Assembly: GCA_013166775.1 (NCBI GenBank)
Contig: JABLTJ010000009.1
Coordinates: 35,931 to 99,930, forward strand
Length of the DNA: 64,000 bases
DNA from: Promethearchaeati archaeon
GTDB taxonomy: Archaea; Asgardarchaeota; Heimdallarchaeia; Heimdallarchaeales; Heimdallarchaeaceae
Direction: 5' to 3'
The notes under the pieces: model-generated
The model's input: the letters and a program-made list of their open reading frames with translations, nothing else
Told to the model about the DNA's origin: nothing
Database searches by the model: none
Position numbers and translations under genes: made by a program
Shown here: one piece after another, positions 1 to 8,221 of the stretch
How positions within the stretch are numbered: the first letter of the stretch is position 1
Layout: each line of letters starts with the position of its first letter

Positions 1-913
1 CTGGGATCACCATAGTTGGGTATATTTTGATTTCATCAGGACAGTATCTGCTATCGTTAAACAAAATATGAAATGCTTGAACATCTCTCGCAAAAGTAGA
101 CCCAGGCAATCCAGGCATCATATGAGCGGTAATTTTGAGACCAGAATCTTTTGCATATTGAAAAGCTGAAATTGTTTCTTTTGTTCCATGCCCCCTTTCC
201 ATTTTTTCATAGACATCATCAAATACAGTTTGAACACCTATCTCTAATCGTGTAACACCATAATCGATCAGTGGATTGATTTTCTCAGGGACAACTTGGT
301 CTGGTCTTGTTTCAGTAGTTAAACCTACACACCGATGAGGAGCTGTTTCATTGATTTTATGACTCTCCAATAATGATGAGGAATCAGATTCATTCATAGC
401 ATCAAACATTCTTTGAATGAACCATTTCTGGTATTCGATTGGTTGATGTGTATAAGTTCCACCCATGATAATTGCATCAATCTTTTCAGTTGAATGCCCA
501 ATTGCTTCTAATTGGTCAATTCTATCTCTTACCTGAAGATAAGGATCATAATCGTTTCTTATTCCTCGCATTGTTGTTGGTTCATAACCGGTATAACTCT
601 GAGGTTTATCAACTTCTGGCCCTCCAGGGCACATAATACATTTACCATGAGGGCATTTCCAAGGTCTGGTCATAGCTGCGATAATTGCAACTCCAGATAG
701 TGTCCTAACTTTTCTTTTCATTAAAAGGGGTAATAGAAGTTCTCTTTCCTCTTCTGTACAAACAGCTAAAATATCACTATTTCGAGGGAATTTTTCTAGA
801 TGGTATTTTTTTGAAATAGTTCGCTTTATTTGATTAAGGTCTTTTTTAGTTACATTCTCTTTTTCTAGTAATTCATGCTTGATTTCTAGAAAAGCATCAT
901 ATTGAACATTCAT
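1..913 (-). CDS. elp3: Elp3 tRNA U34 carboxymethyl-modifying radical SAM/GNAT enzyme (partial)
   Basis: Elp3 uses acetyl-CoA and S-adenosylmethionine to modify C5 of the wobble uridine in tRNA. The visible 304 residues cover the N-terminal region and most of the radical SAM domain. The family's cluster motif CPHGKCIMCPGGP is at residues 87-99, with cysteines at 87, 92 and 95, followed by the typical SYTGYEPTTMRG segment. Later segments (AIIMGGTY, TTETRPDQV, LEIGVQT, HMMPGLPGS) also match the family. The rest of the radical SAM domain and the C-terminal acetyltransferase domain lie beyond the left edge of the window. The ATG at 913 sits about 26 bases after a TATA-like stretch near 934-942, which fits a leaderless mRNA. 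Archaeal Elp3 works alone, without the other Elongator subunits. Confidence 0.96.
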   Translation of the reverse strand, partial: MNVQYDAFLEIKHELLEKENVTKKDLNQIKRTISKKYHLEKFPRNSDILAVCTEEERELLLPLLMKRKVRTLSGVAIIAAMTRPWKCPHGKCIMCPGGPEVDKPQSYTGYEPTTMRGIRNDYDPYLQVRDRIDQLEAIGHSTEKIDAIIMGGTYTHQPIEYQKWFIQRMFDAMNESDSSSLLESHKINETAPHRCVGLTTETRPDQVVPEKINPLIDYGVTRLEIGVQTVFDDVYEKMERGHGTKETISAFQYAKDSGLKITAHMMPGLPGSTFARDVQAFHILFNDSRYCPDEIKIYPTMVIP

Positions 914-948
914 GTAAAAAGCCTTACACTAGATATATGAAAATAGGT

Positions 949-1131
949 TTATCTGGATTTACGTTTGGCACCCATGCTTTGAGGTTGTCCAGCGTATTTT
1001 CCTAAAATAATTCTTTTCACATACTTATTTCTTAAACCCTTACGTGGGATAGGACTATGTCTTTCCTTAGAAGTAACCTTGGGTGTTTGTTTTCTAACTT
1101 TACCAGCTTTCTGAAGCGATCCGTGACCCAT
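949..1131 (-). CDS. rps30e: 30S ribosomal protein eS30
   Basis: This is a small basic ribosomal protein of 60 residues, shared by archaea and eukaryotes and absent from bacteria. The N-terminal MGHGSLQKAGKVRKQTPKV is the family hallmark, followed by a lysine/arginine-rich tail with a VKRIILGKY-like segment. A longer reading from 1170 would add 13 residues, but a good Shine-Dalgarno sequence (GGTGAT) lies about 6 bases before the ATG at 1131, and homologues start at this point. It is not fused to a ubiquitin-like domain as in animals (FAU). The C-terminal extension QPQSMGAKRKSR is slightly longer than usual. It lies just upstream of elp3 on the same strand. Confidence 0.93.
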   Translation of the reverse strand: MGHGSLQKAGKVRKQTPKVTSKERHSPIPRKGLRNKYVKRIILGKYAGQPQSMGAKRKSR

Positions 1132-1246
1132 CAAATCACCATATTTATCTGAGCTAGTGGTTGATATCAAGTTTTTAAACTTATAGTTTTTGGTTTTGAA
1201 ATCTCGTCAGAATCATTTATTATTTAGTGCTGTATTTTAGATTATT

Positions 1247-2083
1247 ATGAGTCACGAGTAACATTCAAACCTTATTAGGATATACTTTGATGATTATGGC
1301 GATAGGGAATGGTTTCGATTACAAGACAGTCCAAGAGAACAAGTTGATTTTTATATTCATAATCATTATCTGCGAAAATACATCCATTCCGGAGAAAAGA
1401 TTCTAGAAATCAGTGCAGGTCCAGGAAGATTTACTATTGAGCTAGCTAAAATAGGAGCAAAGATTTGTGTTGGTGATATTTCTAGTAATCAACTACAGCT
1501 TAATGAAGAAAAAGTCAAAACTGCAGGATATGAAGATTCAATAATTTGGAGGAAACAATTGGATATTGTAGACTTATCGGAGTTAGCTGATAATGAATTT
1601 GAGTCTACAGTCTGTTATGGAGGACCTATAAGTTATGTTTTTGATAAAGCACCACAAGCTATAACTGAACTCCTTAGAGTTACGAAGTCAAAGAACCATG
1701 TTTTAATTACTGTTATGTCACATCTTGGTTCCCTTCAGTTATTTCTAGGAGCTGTTTACAAACACTCACTTAATGATGGTTTGGAGTGTGTGGAAAAACT
1801 CATACAAGATGGAGATGTTATAGGAAAATTAGCTTCAAGTGGGCTTTATTGTCATATGTTTAGATGGTCAGAATTCAAATCTCTGTTAGAGAACTTTGAT
1901 TGTGATATAGTTTCAGCATCTGCATCTCACTACTTATCCAATGTCCAACAGGATATTATTGAAAAATTCTATGTTCACCCAAAAATGTGGGAGATATTTC
2001 TAGATTGGGAGTTGGATCTTAGTAAAGAAGAAGGAGCTATTGATGGGGGTATGCACATAATTGTAGTTCTACAGAAACACTAA
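1247..2083 (+). CDS. Class I SAM-dependent methyltransferase with in-frame UAA at codon 5 (possible pseudogene)
   Basis: The protein has a Rossmann-fold methyltransferase core: motif I LEISAGPGRF near residue 54, an acidic motif-II-like VGDIS, and a YGGPISYVFDKA segment followed by ELLRVTK and the LITVM strand. The substrate is unknown. The best start is ATG 1247, about 26 bases after a TATA-like TTTATTAT (1216-1223), which suits a leaderless mRNA. However, codon 5 (1259-1261) is TAA and the frame is open from 1262 to 2083 with good protein-like sequence. No ATG, GTG or TTG lies between that stop and TTG 1559, and starting at 1559 would remove motif I. Either the gene carries a nonsense mutation, translation starts at a rare codon such as ATT 1274, or the base call is wrong. 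Confidence 0.7.
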
Positions 2084-2143
2084 ATTAAGCTTTAAACCAA
2101 ATCCGTGCAAAAATTTAATAGTAGTTCACTTCAAAGGTTAACT

Positions 2144-2521
2144 ATGGCAGAAAGTGAGTACCAAAGACTCAAAGATTTTCTTTTACCGTTCATAATTGAA
2201 AGATTTCGAAGCACAGCAGTTAATGATGAACTACGTAAAAGTGTTGAAAATATTGCAAAAGCTTTTCTTTGGTGTATTGTGAGTATTCAAAATAAAATGC
2301 ACCTCACTGAGATAACAACAATTTCTGTAGCAGAAGCATTTTATGAGAGAGGATTATATAATCTACTAAATGAATTGGATATAGGAACAAAGAAAATTAC
2401 AATGGAAGGGTTCTTGTTAGTACTTCCAGGGGAGATTCATAATTGGTTATTGTTTCTCCATAACAATGGTCAATTAAAGGGAGTTTATGATCGTTTTACT
2501 GGAACTTACGAAATAAAATAA
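2144..2521 (+). CDS. Conserved hypothetical protein
   Basis: I do not recognise this protein of 125 residues. It is predicted to be mostly alpha-helical and soluble, with hydrophobic helices such as NIAKAFLWCIVSI, and ends in a short beta-like segment (GQLKGVYDRFTGTYEIK). I chose ATG 2144 because AAAGGTT lies 5-6 bases before it. A GTG at 2105 would add 13 residues but has no ribosome-binding site. It follows the methyltransferase by 60 bases on the same strand and may be cotranscribed with it. There are no cysteine clusters, signal peptide or membrane segments. Confidence 0.6.
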   Translation: MAESEYQRLKDFLLPFIIERFRSTAVNDELRKSVENIAKAFLWCIVSIQNKMHLTEITTISVAEAFYERGLYNLLNELDIGTKKITMEGFLLVLPGEIHNWLLFLHNNGQLKGVYDRFTGTYEIK

Positions 2522-2617
2522 CACAAGAATCTTAATCCAAATTTTGAATGAACAGTTTAAAAAAAGGTATAAATGGAAGATTCCTTCAGATATTTTAGGA
2601 ATCCCCTATTATTTCGT

Positions 2618-3592
2618 CTACATTGAGGTTAAGAATTTTTCCACTATTTCATCAACATTGATTTTGTTGATTTTACAGTATTTTTCTGAGATTATAGGTG
2701 GATGATTTCCTTGGTGGACTTTTCCTCCAAAAAATATTTTCCCAAAATAGATTGGATTTATGAGGATTTTTTCAATCTTAGCAACATCAGATTTAGTCTT
2801 TTCAGCTATTTCAGCTAGACTCTTCTCCTGCAGGTAGAGTAAAGAGAACATTAGTTTGACTTTCATAGCTTCGTCGTCTTTAATCTCTAATTTACCCTTT
2901 ACCAGATTATATCCGTAAGGAATGGCATCACCTGATACATCTAATGTTACTGTTAACAAACCACCATCTTTTGCAACATCTTCATGTAACTCGGGGGGAT
3001 CTTCAACTTTGACAATTTCTGGTTCAGGTACTGGTTCAGGCTCCTCTTCGTCTTCTTCGGCTTCTTCAATTTCCTCTTCGACTTCTTCGGCTTCGTCGAT
3101 TTCCTCTTCGTCGGCTTCGTCGTCTTCGGCTTCGTCGATTTCCTCTTCGTCGGCTTCGTCGTCTTCGTCTTCGTCGGCTTCGTCGTCTTCATCTTCTACG
3201 ACTTCTTCTACGACCTCATCAATTACTTCTTCTGAAACAGGTTCTTCTAAAACTTCGTCGACTGCTTCTTCAACAACCTCTTCGATATAATCTTCGACAA
3301 CATCTTCAATGACTTCTTCTTCAGTTTCTTCTTCCTCAATCTCTTCTTCGGCTTTTTCGGCTTCTTCCTCTTCCTCTATTTCTTCATCTTCAGTTACTTC
3401 TTCCTCAATCTCTTCTTCAACTTCTTCTTCAACTTCTTCTTCCATTTTTAATTCAATTCCTTCATCAATTTTATCTTCATTTTCTTCTTTTTTAAACTTC
3501 AGAGCAGTATCTTTAGTCAAATCAGCAATTTGATCATCAAGTTTTTCTTGCAGTTTTTCCTTAAGTTTTGATTTGATTTCATCTTCTTCCAA
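2618..3592 (-). CDS. Glutamate-rich protein with C-terminal serine-recombinase DNA-binding domain
   Basis: Residues 1-45 are charged and helical. About residues 45-200 are almost entirely Glu, Asp, Val and Ile, rich in EEVEEE- and DEADEEE-type repeats. From about residue 224 the sequence changes to a recognisable Recombinase domain (PF07508), the middle DNA-binding part of large serine recombinases: IPYGYNLVKGKLEI, then DEAMKVKLMFSL, KSLAEIAEK, KILINPIYFGKI and HPPIIS. The N-terminal resolvase catalytic domain with its serine is absent, so this cannot be an active recombinase on its own. The start is a TTG, supported by AGGAGTG about 7 bases upstream. The protein may be a domesticated DNA-binding protein or a fusion product of decay. 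It lies next to a repeat-rich accessory region. Confidence 0.75.
   Translation of the reverse strand: MEEDEIKSKLKEKLQEKLDDQIADLTKDTALKFKKEENEDKIDEGIELKMEEEVEEEVEEEIEEEVTEDEEIEEEEEAEKAEEEIEEEETEEEVIEDVVEDYIEEVVEEAVDEVLEEPVSEEVIDEVVEEVVEDEDDEADEDEDDEADEEEIDEAEDDEADEEEIDEAEEVEEEIEEAEEDEEEPEPVPEPEIVKVEDPPELHEDVAKDGGLLTVTLDVSGDAIPYGYNLVKGKLEIKDDEAMKVKLMFSLLYLQEKSLAEIAEKTKSDVAKIEKILINPIYFGKIFFGGKVHQGNHPPIISEKYCKINKINVDEIVEKFLTSM
3091..3168. repeat. 39-bp tandem repeat inside the acidic gene
   Basis: Two head-to-tail copies of a 39-bp unit (3091-3129 and 3130-3168) differ only at the last base. They encode a 13-residue acidic repeat of the DEADEEEIDEAED type. The unit is built from TCG/TCT-rich triplets on the plus strand and is clearly more GC-rich than its surroundings. 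Being a multiple of three, it can expand or contract without a frameshift, so the length of the acidic region probably varies between strains. Confidence 0.85.
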
Positions 3593-3821
3593 TCTGAAAC
3601 ACTCCTAAATTAAGGAAAGCAATTTCATTATTAAATATATATACGAAAGAGGCAAAAAGAGAAAAACAAACAAAAAGAAGTCTACCTATTGAAGAAGGTG
3701 TTTTTGTCGGGATAATAGCTCCTTTACCTATGATGTAACTGATATTTTCCACTCTTTCTTATAATTACCAAATAAGAAGAAACCAAGAGAACAATTATTG
3801 GAAGACTGGAATTTAGAAGAA

Positions 3822-3853
3822 AAAGAATTTCTGCTTGAACAGGAAAGTAATTC
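3822..3853 (+). repeat. Dispersed repeat, copy 1 (degenerate)
   Basis: This is a diverged copy of the dispersed repeat family whose core reads GAATTTCTGCCTGAACAGG followed by AAGGGGATTCTGACTC. Copy 1 keeps the first half with a C to T change, and its right half is eroded. It lies just past the 3' end of the secY-like gene. Confidence 0.6.
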
Positions 3854-3862
3854 AAATAAAAA

Positions 3863-5149
3863 TCACAATTTACTGTAAATAATATCATAATATTCTCTAA
3901 TTATGCAAATTGCTACTAGAACTCCCGTTCCAGTTCCTAAAGGACCTAGAAAATCTGCTATAGATGCTAGAAATCCTATGAAAAAACCTCCTAACCACGC
4001 AGCAGTTGGGATATACTGGTTCAGGTATTTCTGAACAATTTTAGGATCCTCTCTAAAACCAGGAATTAACATATCCTTATTAAGAAATTGTTTAGCAACA
4101 CTCAATGAATCCATTCCAGCAGTAATATACCATATCCGTGAAAAAATACCACAAAATAGTATCATCATTATAATATAGCCTACAACAAGAGAGGGTTTCT
4201 GGACAATTTTCTCAGGACCGTAAGGAGGGAAAAAAATACCAAAGAAGCCTCTCGGAGAAGAACCAGATATTAAAGTAGATATGAAACCTAAAGTAGCAAA
4301 TAATATTGAAGACAAAATTACTGGAACATAAAAAGTATACAAACTTCTTATAGGATAACGAGTGGGAATGTCATCTTTTTTTGATTGAGCAGGAATCTCT
4401 ATTTTTATTGAAATAAAGTAAATAACTATAGCAAAAACGACGAAAAGTAATAGGAAATCTACAAAATCATACGTTTTATATGGATTATAAAAGGGCGTTA
4501 GTAAGTCTCCTCTACCTATTCCTTGAAAGAATGCTAAGATACTTCCTTCATACCACATAAATCCACTTAATGTTTCTTGATGCAAACTTAACATTCCTTT
4601 AAAAATATTGTAACAAACACTGGCAAGTATGAATAGACTAGTTCCGGAACCCAAACCGTAACCCCTCTGGAGTAGTTCATCCATCAAGATTATCACAAAC
4701 CCAGCAGCTAGTAATTGCACAAGGATAATCAATTTACTAATTATTGAGATACCCTCTCCATAAATACCACTGAAAGAGAATACTAAAGCAAAAGCTATAG
4801 TTAATACTATTGCTAGTACTTTAGTACCAATAGCATAGAGCTTTCTATCCTCCTTCTTAGTGAAGTCTACTTTGATTAATCTTAAACCAATTAGAATCTG
4901 AAAAATAACTATAGAGAGAACAATCGGGAGAATACCAAACTCAGCAAGACTACCTAGCCTAGAGGCAGAGATCACTCGGAATAAAGATAGGGGATCATCT
5001 AGATAATATATACTTCCGGGAAATCCAAATAAAGGTATGCTTAAGAGAGCAAAATAAATACAAAGAATCCCAAAAGTCCAAGCTAATTTACTCCTCATTA
5101 TACTTGGTTTTGATTCTTTTGTTTTCGATATTCCAGTTCTCAGATTCAA
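3863..5149 (-). CDS. secY: SecY/Sec61-alpha preprotein translocase subunit
   Basis: SecY forms the protein-conducting channel of the plasma membrane and partners SecE and Sec61-beta. The protein of 428 residues shows about ten hydrophobic segments. The motif LLQRGYGLGSGTSLFI is the archaeal/eukaryotic form of the conserved stretch before TM5. YPIRSLYTFYVPVILSS (near residue 270) matches the loop and TM7 of Sec61, and the end (GTGTGVLVAICIIREYYD) matches the last helix. The start is probably TTG 5149; an ATG 51 bases further in would shorten the N-terminal tail. Archaeal secY usually sits in the ribosomal protein cluster. Here it stands alone beside repeats and a pseudogene, so it may be a second, divergent paralogue. 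Confidence 0.9.
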   Translation of the reverse strand: MNLRTGISKTKESKPSIMRSKLAWTFGILCIYFALLSIPLFGFPGSIYYLDDPLSLFRVISASRLGSLAEFGILPIVLSIVIFQILIGLRLIKVDFTKKEDRKLYAIGTKVLAIVLTIAFALVFSFSGIYGEGISIISKLIILVQLLAAGFVIILMDELLQRGYGLGSGTSLFILASVCYNIFKGMLSLHQETLSGFMWYEGSILAFFQGIGRGDLLTPFYNPYKTYDFVDFLLLFVVFAIVIYFISIKIEIPAQSKKDDIPTRYPIRSLYTFYVPVILSSILFATLGFISTLISGSSPRGFFGIFFPPYGPEKIVQKPSLVVGYIIMMILFCGIFSRIWYITAGMDSLSVAKQFLNKDMLIPGFREDPKIVQKYLNQYIPTAAWLGGFFIGFLASIADFLGPLGTGTGVLVAICIIREYYDIIYSKL

Positions 5150-5243
5150 TTATTTCACTAGTCCTAATAGTCAATAATGTATATGAGTTTTCTTTAAAAG
5201 GATTTTCTAACAAACTTTGAATTAAATTCAAGAAGAAAAGAAA

Positions 5244-5283
5244 AAGGATTTCTATTTAAGCAGGAAGGGGATTCTGACTCGAT
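5244..5283 (+). repeat. Dispersed repeat, copy 2
   Basis: This copy of the dispersed repeat retains AGGAAGGGGATTCTGACTCG exactly, but its left half is altered (TCTATTTAAGCAGG in place of TCTGCCTGAACAGG). It lies between the divergent starts of the secY-like gene and the decayed binding-protein gene. Confidence 0.75.
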
Positions 5284-5381
5284 TTTTGATTTCTGAATAA
5301 CATTAATAAGAGTATAGACCTACAGCTAAATAGTTATCAAGTGGTCTAAAGGAAGAATCCTAATGAATTAGAGGTTAGAAG

Positions 5382-6308
5382 ATGAAAAATAATAACACGA
5401 TACTTATCACTGTAATGTTGATTTCTTTTATTATTCTCTCAGGTAATTCATTGCACGTGAGTAGTATCACTACTTTAGCTCGTCTAACATTGCAAACAGA
5501 GCCTGGAGAGCATTTCGACTATGCACTTTACATATCCAAATATCTTGAATCTATAGATATCGAAGTTCAAATTCAAGTACAAGAAGAGGGATGGTATGAT
5601 AATCTATTAACCTTATCTAATGATTCTGATTTAGCAATTCTAGAAATAGAACAAGAACAAGACTATTCTTATGGAGACATTCTCGAAATTTACAGTGAAG
5701 AAGGTATGTTAGGAAATTTTGGTTGGAGTAGATCAATACCATATTGTAATCAGAGTGAGCAGTTATTAATGATGATTAATGAAACAGAAAATGAACAAGA
5801 TAAATCAGAACTCATTAATGATTGGATGATAATAGTAATGGATAATATACTTCCAGTTTTGCCATTATTTATCCCAAGAAATAATCTATCAATAATACTT
5901 CTAGTTTTTAATCTTCAAAGACCATTTATTGGAGGAGATAGTAATTATTTGTTTTTATCTGCACCTGATAAAGAATCATATACGATTGGAGTCGCAATCA
6001 GAAAGGCTATATCTTATTGCATAGATAAAGAGGAAATGAATAACATTGTAAATGATTGATCGTATAATCTAACTCCATATCCAATAATTGATACTAATGG
6101 AGACATTGTAGAATCTGAAACAGATTTTGAAATCCAGTACTATAGGGATTTGGAAAAAGCGAAAGAATGGATTGCAGCTTGCAGTTATCACACTTGTATT
6201 GAAGAGAGTAAGTTTACTAATCTATACGCAATAATAGGACTATTTATGGTAGGAGAGGCTATTTTAAAGAAGAAAAGAAGAAGGAATAGAAAAGGAATTT
6301 CTGCCTGA
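5382..6308 (+). pseudogene. Decayed, internally deleted oligopeptide-binding protein (SBP_bac_5) paralogue
   Basis: An intact-looking start (GAGGT about 6 bases before ATG 5382) leads into a signal peptide and a lobe similar to the N-terminal part of the binding protein at 11814-13676: SLNDSD-like context, DLAILEIEQEQD, and IMDNILPVLPLFIPR-type sequence. After about residue 175 it jumps directly to the segment matching the far C-terminal part of that paralogue (LVFNLQRPFIGG, then GVAIRKAISYCIDKEEM), so some 300 residues are missing. A TGA at 6057-6059 interrupts the frame, yet it continues protein-like to 6308 (YNLTPYPIIDTNGD, then AKEWIAACSY) and ends in a hydrophobic anchor and KKKRRRNRK tail. 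The stop codon lies inside repeat copy 3. Confidence 0.8.
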
Positions 6309-6329
6309 ACAGGAAGGGGATTCTGACTC
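6292..6329 (+). repeat. Dispersed repeat, copy 3
   Basis: This near-consensus copy of the repeat overlaps the last codons and stop of the decayed binding-protein gene. The similarity ends sharply after GATTCTGACTC, where other copies continue with GATGC. Confidence 0.85.
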
Positions 6330-6546
6330 TACTAAGGTACAAATGAATGTAATATTAATTCTACAGATTCATAACAGTCCCCGTCATTTTTTATACATTG
6401 AATTTTTATATGTGAATAACAACAAATATTGAATCTACTTTTGAGTAGATTCTGAAAAAAAAGAGTCTGAGAGATCTACGAAGAGAAAAGTAAATCAGAG
6501 TAATTGAATTCGAATATTTACAGATTCTTAATAATTAGGTGATTAA

Positions 6547-8100
6547 GTGAAAAAATCAAGAACACAAAAAAAATACATTTCAGGAATAAGTTTAATCTTA
6601 ATGTTTCTATTGCTAGGTGTAGGTCAAGTTTCTGTTAAGGCTAGACCACCAAGAGGTCCAGGTGCTTACGGGTATGTATATGATGACAATGGAACAAATC
6701 CACCAATATATAATGCGAAAGTAACTCTAATTGTTGATGGCAATGTGGAAGATGTTGATTATACTGATAGTGCTGGATATTATTCTGTATTATATAGAAC
6801 ACTACTAATGGAACCGTATCCTGCAGAATTAGTAATTGAAAAAACAGGATTTCAAACAGAAGGAATAGGGATAACGCTAGAGCGATTTTTGGCAGTAAGA
6901 CAAGATATCAATCTAATACCAACAGTTCCTAGTGTTTTCAATGCTTTGCAATCAACACTATATGTACCGACCACTAATATAGATAAAGGAGAAAGTTATA
7001 CGTTTACCTTTGATATCCATAATACAAATAACTACTACACTTTGAAAAATCTCAAAATATACATTCATCTCAAAAATGAAGGATATTTAGTAGATGAGCA
7101 AGGAGTTTTTTATTTTGATAATTACTTAGACTATGATGGATGGTTTAGATACCCAATTCCAATAAATCTAGAACCATCTCAACAACAAAATGGATTGGCT
7201 TCTTCAATAGATAAATATTTGACTCTCTATAAACAATCTAGAGCTTGGCATGGTATTTTCGCTCTTAATATAGGTGAGTATGACATTCTTGGATTTTATC
7301 TAACAGGGGATGCATTTGCAGGAAATTATTACGCTGGAAGTTTTCAGACAAGTATTCAATCCTTAACTAAAACATTTTTTGTTAATCAACCAGTAATTGT
7401 TCCAGTCTTTACCTATACACTAGTTGATTTTGAATGGTTTAATTATTTTGAAACTTTCCCCCAAGAATACTTTAATCAGGTTAGTTCTAGATTTCAAACA
7501 TACGAAATGTCAATTAGCTTCGATTGTTGTCAAACACTAGTCTATCCAGCTAACGAACCAGATCCCCCAAACAATATGGAAGAATGGGAAACGTATGGAA
7601 GAGAAAAAGCTGGAGATATGTTAGGACTTTCTGTAGGAGGTTGGGATTATACAGAAGTAGAGAATTACCAAGTATCTCAGAATAATCATGGTTTTGACAA
7701 ATTAGCATTTTTTGTTGGTGAAAAAGAACAACACTGGGGAGTATGTTGTGGAAAAAGCTATATTGTTTGCTACTTTGACAGAGATTTGTGGAATGTAGCA
7801 GCAGCAATCGTTAATGCTGCAATTGGATACCCTTTTTTTCCATATGAACTTCCTGAATGGTGGATAGATAATCTAATTCAACATGAAATCTCTCACAGTT
7901 TTGGTGCTGAAGATCATGGGGATTGGGGAGATTCTTACAGTGTTATGACATATTTAGATATATGGAATCCAATTGATTCTGTATACGCAATTGATGCAAT
8001 TCTTAATGGATTATATTGCTTTCAGCTAAACAATTGGTTAGATGATGATGTCACAACAATGTCTTCAAGCATTGATCTTTTCTGGTCTCCTTCAACATAG
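6547..8100 (+). CDS. Secreted metzincin-type zinc metallopeptidase
   Basis: This is a protein of 517 residues with a signal peptide (residues about 10-32). A carboxypeptidase-regulatory-like beta-sandwich follows (GAYGYVYDDNGTNPP, then NAKVTLIVDG and DSAGYYSV), then a long beta-rich middle. The catalytic part near residue 450 has HEISHSFGAEDH, the extended zinc motif HExxHxxGxxD/H of metzincins, followed after a short gap by SYSVMTY, a likely Met-turn. The two histidines and the third ligand (H or D) would bind zinc, and Glu is the catalytic base. There is no C-terminal anchor, so the enzyme is probably released. GTG 6547 is supported by AGGTGAT a few bases upstream. The substrate is unknown; extracellular protein breakdown would suit the peptide-binding proteins nearby. 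Confidence 0.85.
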   Translation: MKKSRTQKKYISGISLILMFLLLGVGQVSVKARPPRGPGAYGYVYDDNGTNPPIYNAKVTLIVDGNVEDVDYTDSAGYYSVLYRTLLMEPYPAELVIEKTGFQTEGIGITLERFLAVRQDINLIPTVPSVFNALQSTLYVPTTNIDKGESYTFTFDIHNTNNYYTLKNLKIYIHLKNEGYLVDEQGVFYFDNYLDYDGWFRYPIPINLEPSQQQNGLASSIDKYLTLYKQSRAWHGIFALNIGEYDILGFYLTGDAFAGNYYAGSFQTSIQSLTKTFFVNQPVIVPVFTYTLVDFEWFNYFETFPQEYFNQVSSRFQTYEMSISFDCCQTLVYPANEPDPPNNMEEWETYGREKAGDMLGLSVGGWDYTEVENYQVSQNNHGFDKLAFFVGEKEQHWGVCCGKSYIVCYFDRDLWNVAAAIVNAAIGYPFFPYELPEWWIDNLIQHEISHSFGAEDHGDWGDSYSVMTYLDIWNPIDSVYAIDAILNGLYCFQLNNWLDDDVTTMSSSIDLFWSPST

Positions 8101-8158
8101 TCAGGATAAAACCTGCTATGTTTTATTTTTTTTTTCTATCGTTTTAAAAACTTGTAAA

Positions 8159-8209
8159 AAGGAATTTCTGCCTGAACAGGAAGGGGATTCTGACTCGATG
8201 CTTCAGAGG
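8159..8209 (+). repeat. Dispersed repeat, copy 4
   Basis: This is the longest consensus-like copy, running on through CGATGCTTCAGAGG. It lies between the 3' ends of two convergent secreted-protein genes. On the minus strand it reads SQNPLPVQAEIPF, the same peptide as in copies 2, 5 and 6 apart from a few changes. Confidence 0.85.
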
Positions 8210-8221
8210 TTTTATAGTATT

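Noticed and set aside
2922..3533. Serine-rich plus-strand frames opposite the acidic gene
   Set aside because: They are the complement of GAA/GAT-rich codons in the real minus-strand gene and have no independent start signals.
6057..6059. Selenocysteine or pyrrolysine recoding of TGA
   Set aside because: The gene also lacks about 300 residues, TGA is not the pyrrolysine codon, and no SECIS element was seen, so decay is simpler.
7550..7807. Minus-strand frame inside the metallopeptidase gene
   Set aside because: It is antisense to a clear coding region and has no family-like sequence.
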